Assembly (NCBI GenBank): GCA_964653095.1
Contig: CAZZEH010000004.1
Location: 1 to 64,000 of the forward strand
Origin: JAMLHH01 sp964653095
GTDB lineage: Bacteria; Bacteroidota; Bacteroidia; Chitinophagales; JADIYW01
Length of the DNA stretch: 64,000 bases
Reading direction: 5' to 3'
Below, one piece after another: positions 19,277 through 28,203 of this stretch. Each line of letters begins with the position of its first letter. Positions within the stretch are counted from its first letter, which is position 1. Under the pieces are notes generated by a model that had not been told where the DNA came from, searched no databases, and saw nothing but the letters and a program-made list of their open reading frames with translations. A program made the translations under genes and the position numbers.

Positions 19277-20653
19277 ATGGGAATAAAATTCAGACTGACA
19301 ATCGTTAACTTTTTTCAGTTTTTCGTTTGGGGAGCCTGGCTCATTACAATAGCTAATTTTTGGTTTGGGAATAAGCATTGGGACGGTACCGAATTCGGAG
19401 CTGTATTTGGCACCATGGGGATTGCTTCTATCTTCATGCCCACACTGATTGGAATTTTTGCCGACCGGTGGATTAATGCCGAAAAACTGTACGCCCTGTT
19501 ACATATCGCTTATGGCAGTATTCTTTTTTATTTGCCACATACCACTACCCCGTCTTCCTTCTTTTATGTTATGCTGTTGGCCATGTGTTTTTATATGCCC
19601 ACCATTGCTTTGTCTAATTCTATTTCTTACACCATACTAAAAAACGAAAATCTTGATGTAGTACGGGACTTTCCGCCTATTCGGGTTTGGGGAACTGTCG
19701 GTTTCATTGTGGCGATGTGGATGACCAATCTATCCGGTCAAAAAGCAACCGAGGTTCAATTTTATATTGCCGGAGCATTTGCTTTCCTGCTTGGAATATA
19801 TGCTCTGACATTGCCCAAATGTCCGCCTCAAAAATTAATTGATAAAAATGCACCGCTGACAGAGCAGTTGGGTTTAAATGCCTTTGGCTTATTTAAAAAT
19901 TATCAGATGGCACTTTTTTTTATATTCTCCATGCTTTTAGGCGCAGCACTTCAACTGACCAATGCGTACGGAGATGTATTCTTGGACGAATTCAAATATT
20001 TCCCGGTGTATGCCAACTCCCTTGTGGTAAAATATTCCACTATTATCATGTCCATATCTCAAATCTCTGAGACGCTGTTTATACTCGCCATACCTTTTTT
20101 CCTAAAAAGATTTGGTATCAAACAAGTGATGCTGATGAGTATGGTGGCCTGGATATTCCGATTTGGATTTTTTGCCTTTGGAAATCCGGGAACGGGAGTC
20201 TGGCTGATAATCCTGTCCTGCATTGTATATGGAATGGCCTTCGACTTCTTTAATATTTCCGGTTCTTTATTCGTGGAAACTTCTACCGATAAAAAGATTC
20301 GTTCTTCTGCTCAGGGTCTTTTCATGATGATGACCAATGGTTTTGGGGCCGTTTTGGGAAGTTACATAGCCGGAATAGCTATTGACACATTTTTTACTAA
20401 AAAATTTGTTACGGCAGAAGCTTTGGCAAGCTTCCTTAAAACAGATTCAGGCAATGAAACTTTTATAGATATTCTTCAAAATTCCTTCCAATCCACAATT
20501 CTTGCAGACGGCACGCTCTCTTCTCCCGTCGCGATGAGAGACTGGCCTGAAATCTGGATAGCCTTTGCATCTTATATAGTAATTGTTACTGTACTATTCG
20601 CTATTTTATTTAAAAATACAGAAAAAGGAACTGCACAAAATTTCCCGGCTTAA
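19277..20653 (+). CDS. Nucleoside:H+ symporter-type MFS permease (NupG/XapB-like)
   Basis: 458 residues with about 12 hydrophobic segments. The N-terminus (RLTIVNFFQFFVWGAWLIT) and FPPIRVWGTVGFIVA are typical of the NHS family of the major facilitator superfamily that includes NupG. It should import nucleosides with protons across the inner membrane. The position just after cytidine deaminase supports a nucleoside substrate. A loop with little hydrophobicity near residues 375-415 (after the FFTKKF segment) is longer than in short MFS members. A sugar or other substrate is possible, so I give no gene symbol. Confidence 0.8.
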   Translation: MGIKFRLTIVNFFQFFVWGAWLITIANFWFGNKHWDGTEFGAVFGTMGIASIFMPTLIGIFADRWINAEKLYALLHIAYGSILFYLPHTTTPSSFFYVMLLAMCFYMPTIALSNSISYTILKNENLDVVRDFPPIRVWGTVGFIVAMWMTNLSGQKATEVQFYIAGAFAFLLGIYALTLPKCPPQKLIDKNAPLTEQLGLNAFGLFKNYQMALFFIFSMLLGAALQLTNAYGDVFLDEFKYFPVYANSLVVKYSTIIMSISQISETLFILAIPFFLKRFGIKQVMLMSMVAWIFRFGFFAFGNPGTGVWLIILSCIVYGMAFDFFNISGSLFVETSTDKKIRSSAQGLFMMMTNGFGAVLGSYIAGIAIDTFFTKKFVTAEALASFLKTDSGNETFIDILQNSFQSTILADGTLSSPVAMRDWPEIWIAFASYIVIVTVLFAILFKNTEKGTAQNFPA

Positions 20654-20666
20654 ACTTTAATCGTAT

Positions 20667-20690
20667 TACAGGAGTCTAACAAATCCTGTA
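20667..20690 (+). terminator. Possible weak terminator after the permease
   Basis: Inverted repeat with 7-base arms TACAGGA/TCCTGTA and a 10-base loop, 13 bases after the permease stop. The following sequence is only mildly T-rich, so efficiency is doubtful. Confidence 0.4.
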
Positions 20691-20710
20691 TTCTGCTGAA
20701 ATAATTTTAC

Positions 20711-20718
20711 TATTTTTG
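20711..20718 (+). promoter_or_regulatory. Candidate -7 box for the acyl-CoA carboxylase gene
   Basis: TATTTTTG, a full match to TAnnTTTG, 28 bases before the ATG at 20746. It overlaps an in-frame TTG at 20716, which argues against the longer open frame as the coding start. Confidence 0.55.
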
Positions 20719-20745
20719 GCATTCACAATCATACAATCACAGGAA

Positions 20746-22374
20746 ATGAACGATTTGGACTATAATCGCAATGAAGATGCCATGAAACTGGCTGTATATG
20801 AACTTCAATCCAAACTAAAAAAAGCCTTTTTGGGTGGCGGACAAAAGAAAATTGACAAACTCCATGAAAAAGGTCAGATGACAGCCCGGGAAAGAGTAGA
20901 TTATCTTTTGGACGAAGGGAGCGAATTTCTTGAGATTGGTGCATTGGCAGGGGAAGAAATGTATAAAGAATACGGAGGATGCCCGGCTGGCGGTGTCGTG
21001 ACCGGAATGGGTTATGTATCGGGAAGAATGTGCATGATAGTAGCGAATGACTCTACCGTAAAAGCCGGAGCATGGTTTCCAATTACGGGCAAAAAGAATC
21101 TTCGCGCACAAGAGATAGCTATGGAAAACAGGCTGCCAATCATCTATTTGGTGGACAGCGCAGGAGTTTTCCTGCCTATGCAGGATGAAATCTTTGCCGA
21201 CAAAGAAAACTTTGGCCGTGTCTTTAGAAACAATGCAAAAATGTCTTCAATGGGGATTCCGCAAATTTCTGCAATTATGGGCAGTTGCGTGGCAGGAGGA
21301 GCCTATCTTCCCATCATGTCCGACGAGTCTTTAATTGTGGACAAGCAAGGTTCCATTTTCCTTGCCGGACCCTATCTCGTAAAAGCCGCCATAGGTGAAA
21401 ATGTGGACAAAGAAACCTTAGGTGGTGCGCATACTCAAACGAGTATCAGCGGTGTGTGTGACTATAATGTGCCGGATGAAAAGACCTGTCTGGACACTAT
21501 TCGGGATTTAGTTTCAAAATTCGGCTCTTTTGAAAAAGCAGGATTTGACCGAATTGAGCCAGCCCCGCCAGCTGCCAATGTGGATGAATTATACGGAATT
21601 TACCCAAGCGCTACGAACAAGCCATACGACTCAAGAGAACTGATAAAGAGAATTGCAGACAATTCAGAATTTACCGAATACAAACCCGGTTATGGGCAAA
21701 CAATCATCTGTGCGTATGCCCGTATTGACGGATGGTCTGTCGGTATAGTAGCCAATCAGAGAAGCGTAGTAAAAAGCGCCAAAGGTGAGATGCAGTTTGG
21801 CGGTGTCATCTATTCCGATTCTGCGGATAAAGCGGCAAGATTTATCATGCTGTGCAATCAGAAAAAAATTCCTTTGGTCTTCCTGCAGGATGTGACAGGC
21901 TTCATGGTAGGAAGCCGTTCTGAACACGGCGGTATTATCAAAGACGGTGCAAAAATGGTCAATGCAGTTTCAAACAGTACGGTACCAAAATTTACCATAG
22001 TAGTGGGAAATTCATACGGTGCGGGAAACTATGCCATGTGCGGGAAAGCGTACGACCCAAGACTAATTGTTTCCTGGCCTCTCTCAAAAATTGCGGTGAT
22101 GGGAGGAGAACAGGCGGCAAAAGTATTGCTGCAAATTCAGGTTTCATCCCTTAAAGCAAAGGGGCAGGAAATCACCAAAGAACAAGAAAATGAACTTCTG
22201 ACCAAAATTACTGAAAAATACAATTCTACTACTTCTCCATATTACGCTGCGGCAAGGTTATGGGTAGATGCCATTATTGATCCGATGGAAACGAGAAAAT
22301 GGATCTCTATGGGTATTGAAGCTGCTGATAATGCTCCGGTAGAGAAATTTAATGTAGGAGTTTTACAGACTTAG
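20746..22374 (+). CDS. Acyl-CoA carboxylase carboxyltransferase subunit
   Basis: About 542 residues of the biotin-dependent carboxyltransferase family (propionyl-CoA, methylcrotonyl-CoA or acetyl-CoA type). Both crotonase-fold halves are present: the N half has KGQMTARERVDYLLD and SAGVFLPMQ with GSCVAGGAYLP, the C half has FLQDVTGFMVG and NSYGAGNYAMCG. It transfers CO2 from carboxybiotin to an acyl-CoA. No biotin carboxylase or carrier subunit is adjacent, so partners lie elsewhere. The frame is open from TTG 20716, but ATG 20746 is preceded by AGGAA and lies downstream of the promoter box. Substrate cannot be told from motifs; the neighbouring thioesterase and acetyl-CoA synthetase place it among acyl-CoA enzymes. 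Confidence 0.88.
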   Translation: MNDLDYNRNEDAMKLAVYELQSKLKKAFLGGGQKKIDKLHEKGQMTARERVDYLLDEGSEFLEIGALAGEEMYKEYGGCPAGGVVTGMGYVSGRMCMIVANDSTVKAGAWFPITGKKNLRAQEIAMENRLPIIYLVDSAGVFLPMQDEIFADKENFGRVFRNNAKMSSMGIPQISAIMGSCVAGGAYLPIMSDESLIVDKQGSIFLAGPYLVKAAIGENVDKETLGGAHTQTSISGVCDYNVPDEKTCLDTIRDLVSKFGSFEKAGFDRIEPAPPAANVDELYGIYPSATNKPYDSRELIKRIADNSEFTEYKPGYGQTIICAYARIDGWSVGIVANQRSVVKSAKGEMQFGGVIYSDSADKAARFIMLCNQKKIPLVFLQDVTGFMVGSRSEHGGIIKDGAKMVNAVSNSTVPKFTIVVGNSYGAGNYAMCGKAYDPRLIVSWPLSKIAVMGGEQAAKVLLQIQVSSLKAKGQEITKEQENELLTKITEKYNSTTSPYYAAARLWVDAIIDPMETRKWISMGIEAADNAPVEKFNVGVLQT

Positions 22375-22388
22375 AAAATTGAGTTTTT

Positions 22389-22817
22389 TTATTCTGAGAG
22401 CTGTTCGTAAAACTCTTTGGGAATCTCGATTATTTTTCGCTTTTCATAATCAAAGCAAACTAATCCTGTACGCATGATTATCAGATTGCGACTCGCCCCT
22501 TTTTTCTTTAATCTCAAAACCATATCAAAAGAACACTCTGTCAGAAAGTCAATCCCGACCTCCACTCCTATTACATCACCCAAGAAACCTTCCGACTGAT
22601 AGACTATAGTATGATTGGCGACAATAAGCCCTTCACCAGCTGCGAGTCGATTTCTGGTCCAACCTATATTTTCCAGAGCGTGTAAACGAATTTCATCTGC
22701 CCAGACCAGAATTCTGTCATTGCCTAAATGCCGGGCGTAATTGATATCTCTTTCGGAAATAGTTCTTTCTTCCGTCCAAATAATTTTATCAGGAAAATGA
22801 ATGGCTTCTTTTTTCAT
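22389..22817 (-). CDS. Acyl-CoA thioesterase, 4HBT/YbgC-FadM type hot-dog protein
   Basis: 142 residues with a single hot-dog fold. The N-terminal pattern RTISERDINYARHLGNDRIL corresponds to the 4HBT active-site region where the acidic residue sits near the helix start, and LIVANHTIVYQSE is the central strand. It should hydrolyse small or medium acyl-CoA thioesters. It is convergent with the carboxylase gene, with 14 bases between stops, and divergent from acs. The exact substrate is unknown. Confidence 0.78.
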   Translation of the reverse strand: MKKEAIHFPDKIIWTEERTISERDINYARHLGNDRILVWADEIRLHALENIGWTRNRLAAGEGLIVANHTIVYQSEGFLGDVIGVEVGIDFLTECSFDMVLRLKKKGASRNLIIMRTGLVCFDYEKRKIIEIPKEFYEQLSE

Positions 22818-22936
22818 GCGGAGACAAAAATCCCGTTTTACATTCGCTAAAAAGATATTTGCCTAAACTCTTTAAACTTTAGTAACATTTTAGTAAAATT
22901 GGTAAATATTGAAATAGACTTGAAAAACACACGTTT

Positions 22937-24841
22937 ATGAGTACCGCAAATATCAAAAGTTTTGAAGAATATCAGAAAGCATATCAGGCTTCTGTAGAAA
23001 ACCCTGAAAAATTTTGGGCCGAACAGGCAGAAAATATAACCTGGTCGAAAAAATGGGAGAAGGTTTTGGAATGGGATTTTGAAGACCCAAACATCAAATG
23101 GTTTTTGGGAGGCAAGCTCAACATTTCCGAAAACTGTCTTGATAGACATTTGGAAGAAAGAGGTAATAAAATTGCACTGATATGGGAACCCAATGATCCG
23201 AAAGAACAATTTTTACGACTGACTTACAGCGAACTGCATGCCCGTGTCTGCAAAATGGCCAACGTACTCAAACGCAACGGCGTAAAAAAAGGTGATGTGG
23301 TCTGTATCTATATGCCTATGATACCCGAACTCACGATTTCTCTTTTGGCATGTGCACGAATCGGTGCCATTCATTCGGTAGTTTTTGCAGGTTTTTCCGC
23401 ATCTGCATTATCTAACAGAATTCAGGATGCTCAATCAAAAATTGTATTGACTAGTGATGGTATCAACAGAGGTGCCAAGCAAATTCCCGCAAAGAGAGTA
23501 GTGGACGAAGCGCTGGAAACCTGTCCGACCGTAGAGCGTGTAATTGTAGTAGATCGACTGGGCTGGGCAGTAAATATGAAAGAAGGCAGAGATGTGTATC
23601 TGCATGATGAATTGCCTTTGGTGGATAAAAATTGCCCGGCCGAACCAATGGACTCCGAAGACGTACTGTTCATCTTATATACTTCAGGCTCTACCGGTAA
23701 ACCAAAAGGTGTAGTCCATACTACAGGCGGATATGCGGTGTTTATTGAATATACTTTCAGAAATGTTTTTCAGGTAGGCGAAAGCGATATTTATTGGTGT
23801 ACAGCGGATATCGGTTGGGTTACGGGACACAGTTATTTAGTGTACGGACCGCTTATGGCAGGAGCGACCACTACAATGTTTGAAGGCGTACCTACATTCC
23901 CTGATCCGGGTCGTTTCTGGCAGGTCGTAGATAAATACGGCATTACACATTTTTATACGGCACCCACTGCTATCCGTGCCTTAATGGCTGCCGGGGAAGA
24001 TCATGTACAGGCGTACAGTCTGGATTCTCTAAAGGTTTTGGGCTCTGTAGGAGAACCTATCAATGAAGAAGCCTGGCTCTGGTATCACCTGCATGTCGGG
24101 AAAGAAAGATGTCCGATTGTGGACACTTGGTGGCAGACCGAAACCGGCGGGATTTTAATATCTTCACTCGCAGGTGTCACTCCGTCCAAACCTACTTGTG
24201 CCGCTTATCCTCTTCCGGGTGTGCAGCCTGTCATCTTAGACGGTGAAGGAAATGAATTGGAAGGAAATGACGTAGAAGGCTATCTGTGCGTAAAATTCCC
24301 CTGGCCAAGCATTCTAAGAACAACCTATGGAGATCATGAACGGTATAAACAAACTTATTTCTCCAATTACAAAGGATATTACTTTTCAGGTGACGGAGCC
24401 AAAAGAGATAAAGAAGGGCTTTACAGAATTATTGGTCGTGTAGATGACGTAATTAACGTTTCGGGACACAGGTTTGGAACAGCCGAAATAGAAGATGCCA
24501 TCAATCAAAGTCAGGTAGTAGTAGAATCTGCTGTAGTAGGATACCCGCATGATATCAAAGGTCAGGGAATTTATGCCTATGTAATTTTGGCAGAAGAGAG
24601 TAAAAGAAAGGATGCCGATTATATCAAAGATAAAGTCAATGAAGTCGTAGTAGCTGAAATCGGTCGGATTGCCAAACTCGATAAAATGCAGATTGTCAGT
24701 GGTTTGCCCAAGACGCGTTCAGGCAAGATCATGCGAAGGATTTTGAGAAAAGTAGCTGCCAATGAGCTTGACAATCTCGGAGACACCTCTTCTCTGCTTG
24801 ACCCGGAAGTCGTGGATGAAATTATAACAGGACGGCAATAA
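22937..24841 (+). CDS. acs: Acetyl-CoA synthetase
   Basis: 634 residues, full length for AMP-forming acetate-CoA ligase. Visible motifs are the P-loop-like YTSGSTGKPKGVVHTTGGY near 250, WWQTETGG near 390, the YFSGDGAKRD and GRVDDVINVSGHR blocks near 490-515, and PKTRSGKIMRR near 595, whose Lys is the residue regulated by acetylation in this family. It activates acetate to acetyl-CoA through acetyl-AMP. A sirtuin gene in the same window (17132-17818) is a plausible deacetylase for that lysine. Transcription is divergent from the thioesterase gene. Confidence 0.96.
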   Translation: MSTANIKSFEEYQKAYQASVENPEKFWAEQAENITWSKKWEKVLEWDFEDPNIKWFLGGKLNISENCLDRHLEERGNKIALIWEPNDPKEQFLRLTYSELHARVCKMANVLKRNGVKKGDVVCIYMPMIPELTISLLACARIGAIHSVVFAGFSASALSNRIQDAQSKIVLTSDGINRGAKQIPAKRVVDEALETCPTVERVIVVDRLGWAVNMKEGRDVYLHDELPLVDKNCPAEPMDSEDVLFILYTSGSTGKPKGVVHTTGGYAVFIEYTFRNVFQVGESDIYWCTADIGWVTGHSYLVYGPLMAGATTTMFEGVPTFPDPGRFWQVVDKYGITHFYTAPTAIRALMAAGEDHVQAYSLDSLKVLGSVGEPINEEAWLWYHLHVGKERCPIVDTWWQTETGGILISSLAGVTPSKPTCAAYPLPGVQPVILDGEGNELEGNDVEGYLCVKFPWPSILRTTYGDHERYKQTYFSNYKGYYFSGDGAKRDKEGLYRIIGRVDDVINVSGHRFGTAEIEDAINQSQVVVESAVVGYPHDIKGQGIYAYVILAEESKRKDADYIKDKVNEVVVAEIGRIAKLDKMQIVSGLPKTRSGKIMRRILRKVAANELDNLGDTSSLLDPEVVDEIITGRQ

Positions 24842-24922
24842 TTCGATGTTGCCGGATTTATAATTTTATAAAAACGTAATATCCGGACTGCTGCCTTTCT
24901 ACTTTGAAAAAAGCGCTTTTAT

Positions 24923-24930
24923 TATATTTG
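24923..24930 (+). promoter_or_regulatory. Candidate promoter of the GNAT-lysC pair
   Basis: TATATTTG (full TAnnTTTG match) 23 bases before the GNAT ATG, with TTTG at 24903-24906 as a possible -33 element at slightly short spacing. A perfect 12-base palindrome AAAAGCGCTTTT lies between them at about 24909-24920 and could be an operator. Confidence 0.6.
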
Positions 24931-24953
24931 CACCATTTCGTTTTCTCTTTAGA

Positions 24954-25427
24954 ATGAGTGCAAACATTGAAATCAGAGCTTCTATGCCGACAGACCTGTC
25001 GCAGGTATATGAGTTGATAAAAGAATTGGCTCTGTATGAAAATGAGCCGGATGAACCCACCGTGTCATTAGATGAGTTTATTCAGGACGGTTCAGGTGCC
25101 AATCCAAATTTTCACGTAATCGTTGCTGAAGAAAACAATCAGATTCTCGGCATAGCACTATATTATTTGGGTTATTCCACCTGGAAAGGAAGAATGCTTT
25201 ACTTAGATGATTTAGTGATTAAAAAAGCTCACAGAAAAAGAGGAATCGGCTCCATGCTTTTTCAATCCATTTTGGAAGAAGCAAAAAAGCACAAAGTGAA
25301 TCAGGTCCGTTGGCATGTATTAAATTGGAATGAGCCTGCAATTTTATTTTATAAAAAGATAAATGCATCTTTGGAAAGTGATTGGATTACGTGTAAAATT
25401 GAAAAAAACGCATTATATCTGTCTTAA
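24954..25427 (+). CDS. GNAT-family N-acetyltransferase (diamine-acetyltransferase-like)
   Basis: 157 residues with one GNAT fold. The acetyl-CoA loop reads KKAHRKRGIGSMLFQ (R/QxxGxG/A form) near residue 85, and YSTWKGRMLYLDDLVI before it resembles spermidine/spermine and thialysine acetyltransferases (SAT2-like). It transfers acetyl from acetyl-CoA to an amine. It is 10 bases upstream of lysC and probably cotranscribed. A lysine-analogue or diamine substrate would suit the neighbour but is only inference. Confidence 0.8.
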   Translation: MSANIEIRASMPTDLSQVYELIKELALYENEPDEPTVSLDEFIQDGSGANPNFHVIVAEENNQILGIALYYLGYSTWKGRMLYLDDLVIKKAHRKRGIGSMLFQSILEEAKKHKVNQVRWHVLNWNEPAILFYKKINASLESDWITCKIEKNALYLS

Positions 25428-25437
25428 AAAACACTAA

Positions 25438-26697
25438 ATGAAAGTCTTTAAATTTGGGGGAGCATCAGTAAAAGATGCCGCAGGAATCAAGAATGTATCT
25501 GAAATTATCAGAATGCATGAAGACGATAAAAAAACTCTGGTTGTTGTTTCTGCAACCGGAAAAACGACCAATGCACTTGAAAAAGTAGTCGAAGCCTATT
25601 ATAACAACACGGGAGAAGTTTTTGAAGAAATCAATAAAGTCAAAGAAAAACACCTTCAAATTTGTAGAGACCTGTTTGAAAACCCACACAGCCCTATCTT
25701 TGAAAAATTAGAGAAAATTTTTGCAGACCTACATACCATTGTGTCAAAAGATGTTCCCGACAATTACAATTACGTGTATGACCAGATAGTCCCTTTCGGT
25801 GAAATTACATCTTCGGTCATACTGAGTGAATATCTGAATCACTTCGGTGTAAAAAATGAGTGGCTTGACGTGCGGGATGTACTAAAAACAGATGATACTT
25901 TTCGGGAAGCAGTCATTCACTGGGAAATCACCACACAAAAAACGGAAGAAATTCTCAAACCAATGCTGAACAGGAATGTAGTGGTGACTCAGGGTTTTAT
26001 CGGTGCAACTTTTGAAAACATTACCACCACTCTCGGGAGAGAGGGCTCAGATTATACCGGAGCCATATTTGCCAACATACTCAACGCTGAAAGTCAGACA
26101 ATATGGAAAGATGTACCGGGTGTCATGAATGGCGACCCGCGAAAATTTCAGGATGCCATATTCATTGACGAACTGACCTACCTTGAAGCGGTAGAAATGA
26201 CTTATTACGGTGCCAGTGTGATTCACCCTAAAACTATTAAGCCGATTCAAAACAAAGACATACCGTTATACGTCAAATCATTTATCAATCCCCACGGCAA
26301 GGGCACAAAAGTTTATGCCGCCACACAGGACATTAAGTATCCTCCGGTAAGAGTTCTGAAGGAGAATCAGGCTCTGCTGACTTTTCACACCAAAGATTTT
26401 TCCTTTGTGCCGGACGACACTGCAGGCGAATTGCTCAAAGCTTTTGCCAATGCTAACCTGAAAATCAACATGATACAGACCGGAGCTATTTCACTTCAGA
26501 CGGTGGTGGACAATATTCCGGAAAAAATCAGGAAAGTAACCGATGCCGTCAGAGACAACTTCAAAATACAACAAGAGGACGGTCTGACTATCTTAACCAT
26601 CCGCCATTATAATGAAGAGGTAATCCGCAAACATCTGGAAAACAAAAAACCTGTACTCACCCAAAAACGTCCTTCTACTTTTCAAATATTGTTTTAG
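25438..26697 (+). CDS. lysC: Monofunctional aspartate kinase
   Basis: 419 residues: catalytic amino-acid-kinase domain (MKVFKFGGASV start; TTLGREGSDYTG near residue 200; YYGASVIHPKT near 260) then a C-terminal ACT region (about 310-400). It makes aspartyl phosphate for lysine, threonine and methionine synthesis. It differs from ThrA at 1142-3601 in lacking a homoserine dehydrogenase half, so the two are likely under different feedback. The ACT part is somewhat divergent and the effector cannot be read from sequence. Confidence 0.9.
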   Translation: MKVFKFGGASVKDAAGIKNVSEIIRMHEDDKKTLVVVSATGKTTNALEKVVEAYYNNTGEVFEEINKVKEKHLQICRDLFENPHSPIFEKLEKIFADLHTIVSKDVPDNYNYVYDQIVPFGEITSSVILSEYLNHFGVKNEWLDVRDVLKTDDTFREAVIHWEITTQKTEEILKPMLNRNVVVTQGFIGATFENITTTLGREGSDYTGAIFANILNAESQTIWKDVPGVMNGDPRKFQDAIFIDELTYLEAVEMTYYGASVIHPKTIKPIQNKDIPLYVKSFINPHGKGTKVYAATQDIKYPPVRVLKENQALLTFHTKDFSFVPDDTAGELLKAFANANLKINMIQTGAISLQTVVDNIPEKIRKVTDAVRDNFKIQQEDGLTILTIRHYNEEVIRKHLENKKPVLTQKRPSTFQILF

Positions 26698-26801
26698 GAC
26701 TGTCCAAAATATTCTCATTTTAAACGCAGTAAGGAATCGCGTTTGAGTTTACGCCTGTAAATTAGCTGTGATTTATGAGGGTAACAGTGATAAGAGGAAC
26801 A

Positions 26802-26885
26802 ACTCAAAGTGCAGTAACTAAGACTCGAAATGTGGTCAATGAGGCTCAAAATGTGGTTATTGAGGTTCTCGAAATACCACATTTT
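26802..26885. repeat. Three 21-base repeats plus a hairpin after lysC
   Basis: Three adjacent degenerate 21-base units lie at 26802-26822, 26823-26843 and 26844-26864. They are in frame with a 60-codon plus-strand frame (26775-26957), giving heptads TQSAVTK, TRNVVNE and AQNVVIE. The last unit also pairs with 26876-26885 (AAAATGTGGT / ACCACATTTT, 10-base perfect arms, 18-base loop). That frame runs into the end of the ISP gene, so I do not annotate it as a gene. The hairpin may end transcripts of the defence island. Confidence 0.5.
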
Positions 26886-26901
26886 CAGTGCAATCCACCA
26901 C

Positions 26902-28203
26902 CTAAATCTTATCAATCTCTTTCATCAACCTGTCTGTCTCCGTCAGAGCTACAATGATTTTCTGATAATGCAGGATGTCCTCAAAGTCTAAAATTCTTCC
27001 TACTCGGTCTTTGAGCCATTTTTGAGCGGGCTGATAACCGCCGATGAAGAAGTTCCATGCTATCTCGGACACTTTGTCAAAATACTGTTCGTCATTGATC
27101 CAAACCTGACCTAAACCATTTTCTGTAGGAACAAATCCGGGTGAGTTTTTGGTGAGTTTGCGGGTGATTTCATTGCTGCCAGATTTTGGATAGGTGGTGA
27201 CATAATTCTCTACTATCGGACTTTCCAACAAATGTATTTCGCGAAGCTGGTGACCTAATTCCACAAGTTTCATAAAAGTTGCCATATTCGGATAAGGTAT
27301 TCTCGGGAAATCTATTTTCAGGAACTCTTTGTATTTTTCTCTGTATGTGGGTGAGTGTAATACCGCATAGATATAATCTAAAATATCATCCGGGTAAAAT
27401 TGAAAAGTTTCTTCGGTTTGTTTACTGTAATCAGGTCTTTCAGGAGAAAAATAATAGCCTGACTTTTTTTCAATTTGCTCCACAATTTCCATATTCAAAT
27501 TAGGAACTCGTTCTGCTTTGCTGTCTAATTGTAATTCGGTGGAATCGGGGTAAAGGTAGAGTGGAAAAACTGAGGGACCACCTCTTCTAAAATAATTGGT
27601 ATCAGATATTTTATTTGTAATAAATAGGCAGTCAAAATAATTTAAATTAGCAGCCTGTGGTTGTGAAACCAATATTAGAGCAAGGTTCGTTTTTTCATTT
27701 AAAAAATGACGCATTAAATTATACCTTGGATATCCCATCACCCCCTTAGTTTTTCCAGTATAATTCATATATCTAATATCGAAAGGTCTATAGTCTAATT
27801 TTCTAGCTAAAATTGGATTCGTTTTTAAATCTGATTTTGCAAAATCAATTTTCCAATCTCTTACGTCTTTAAATCCGTATTTTGTTTTTAACTCTTTATT
27901 CGATAGGGTTAAAAAGTCATCTTTAATAGCATCAGCTTCTTCAATATTAAATTTGATAGAAGCGTCATCCCTTTGTGTCTTAATTCCATTAGCTTTTTCA
28001 ATAATAAGGTTGTCTAATTTAAACCCTTTCTCATACTCTTCCTGTCCTGCGGTGTCCTTATACACAAAAAAGAAATTAGGTTCTTGTACTTCTAATTCTT
28101 TCCACTCAATAGAATGAATATTATTCTTATTCAGGAATTCATATTTCCCCTCTCGCTTTCCGTAGAGGTCGTAATGGAATACTTGTGCTTTATTCTTTTT
28201 CAT
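26902..28203 (-). CDS. Type ISP-like restriction-modification enzyme, C-terminal specificity fragment
   Basis: About 433 residues matching the part of type ISP enzymes after the methylase core. It starts in the linker (AQVFHYDLYGKREGKYEFL), contains the post-methylase signature YRPFDIRYMNYTG with YPRYNLMRHFL and FPLYLYPD, and continues through a domain resembling the Type_ISP_C specificity region. The 5' half of the gene is at 31295-33175; the fusion point falls in a Lys-rich linker. The fragment has its own ATG at 28203, inside the end of the DUF1016 gene (14-base overlap), and stays open for 433 codons. It may therefore be made as a separate subunit that recognises DNA, or it may be a recently orphaned piece. 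Confidence 0.75.
   Translation of the reverse strand: MKKNKAQVFHYDLYGKREGKYEFLNKNNIHSIEWKELEVQEPNFFFVYKDTAGQEEYEKGFKLDNLIIEKANGIKTQRDDASIKFNIEEADAIKDDFLTLSNKELKTKYGFKDVRDWKIDFAKSDLKTNPILARKLDYRPFDIRYMNYTGKTKGVMGYPRYNLMRHFLNEKTNLALILVSQPQAANLNYFDCLFITNKISDTNYFRRGGPSVFPLYLYPDSTELQLDSKAERVPNLNMEIVEQIEKKSGYYFSPERPDYSKQTEETFQFYPDDILDYIYAVLHSPTYREKYKEFLKIDFPRIPYPNMATFMKLVELGHQLREIHLLESPIVENYVTTYPKSGSNEITRKLTKNSPGFVPTENGLGQVWINDEQYFDKVSEIAWNFFIGGYQPAQKWLKDRVGRILDFEDILHYQKIIVALTETDRLMKEIDKI

Noticed and set aside
24851..24886. Terminator after acs
   Set aside because: CCGGAT/ATCCGG arms are only 6 bases with a long AT-rich loop and no T-run after them; too weak to annotate.
26775..26957. 60-codon plus-strand gene after lysC
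   Set aside because: It runs into the end of the ISP gene and is made mostly of short DNA repeats; treated as a repeat element instead.
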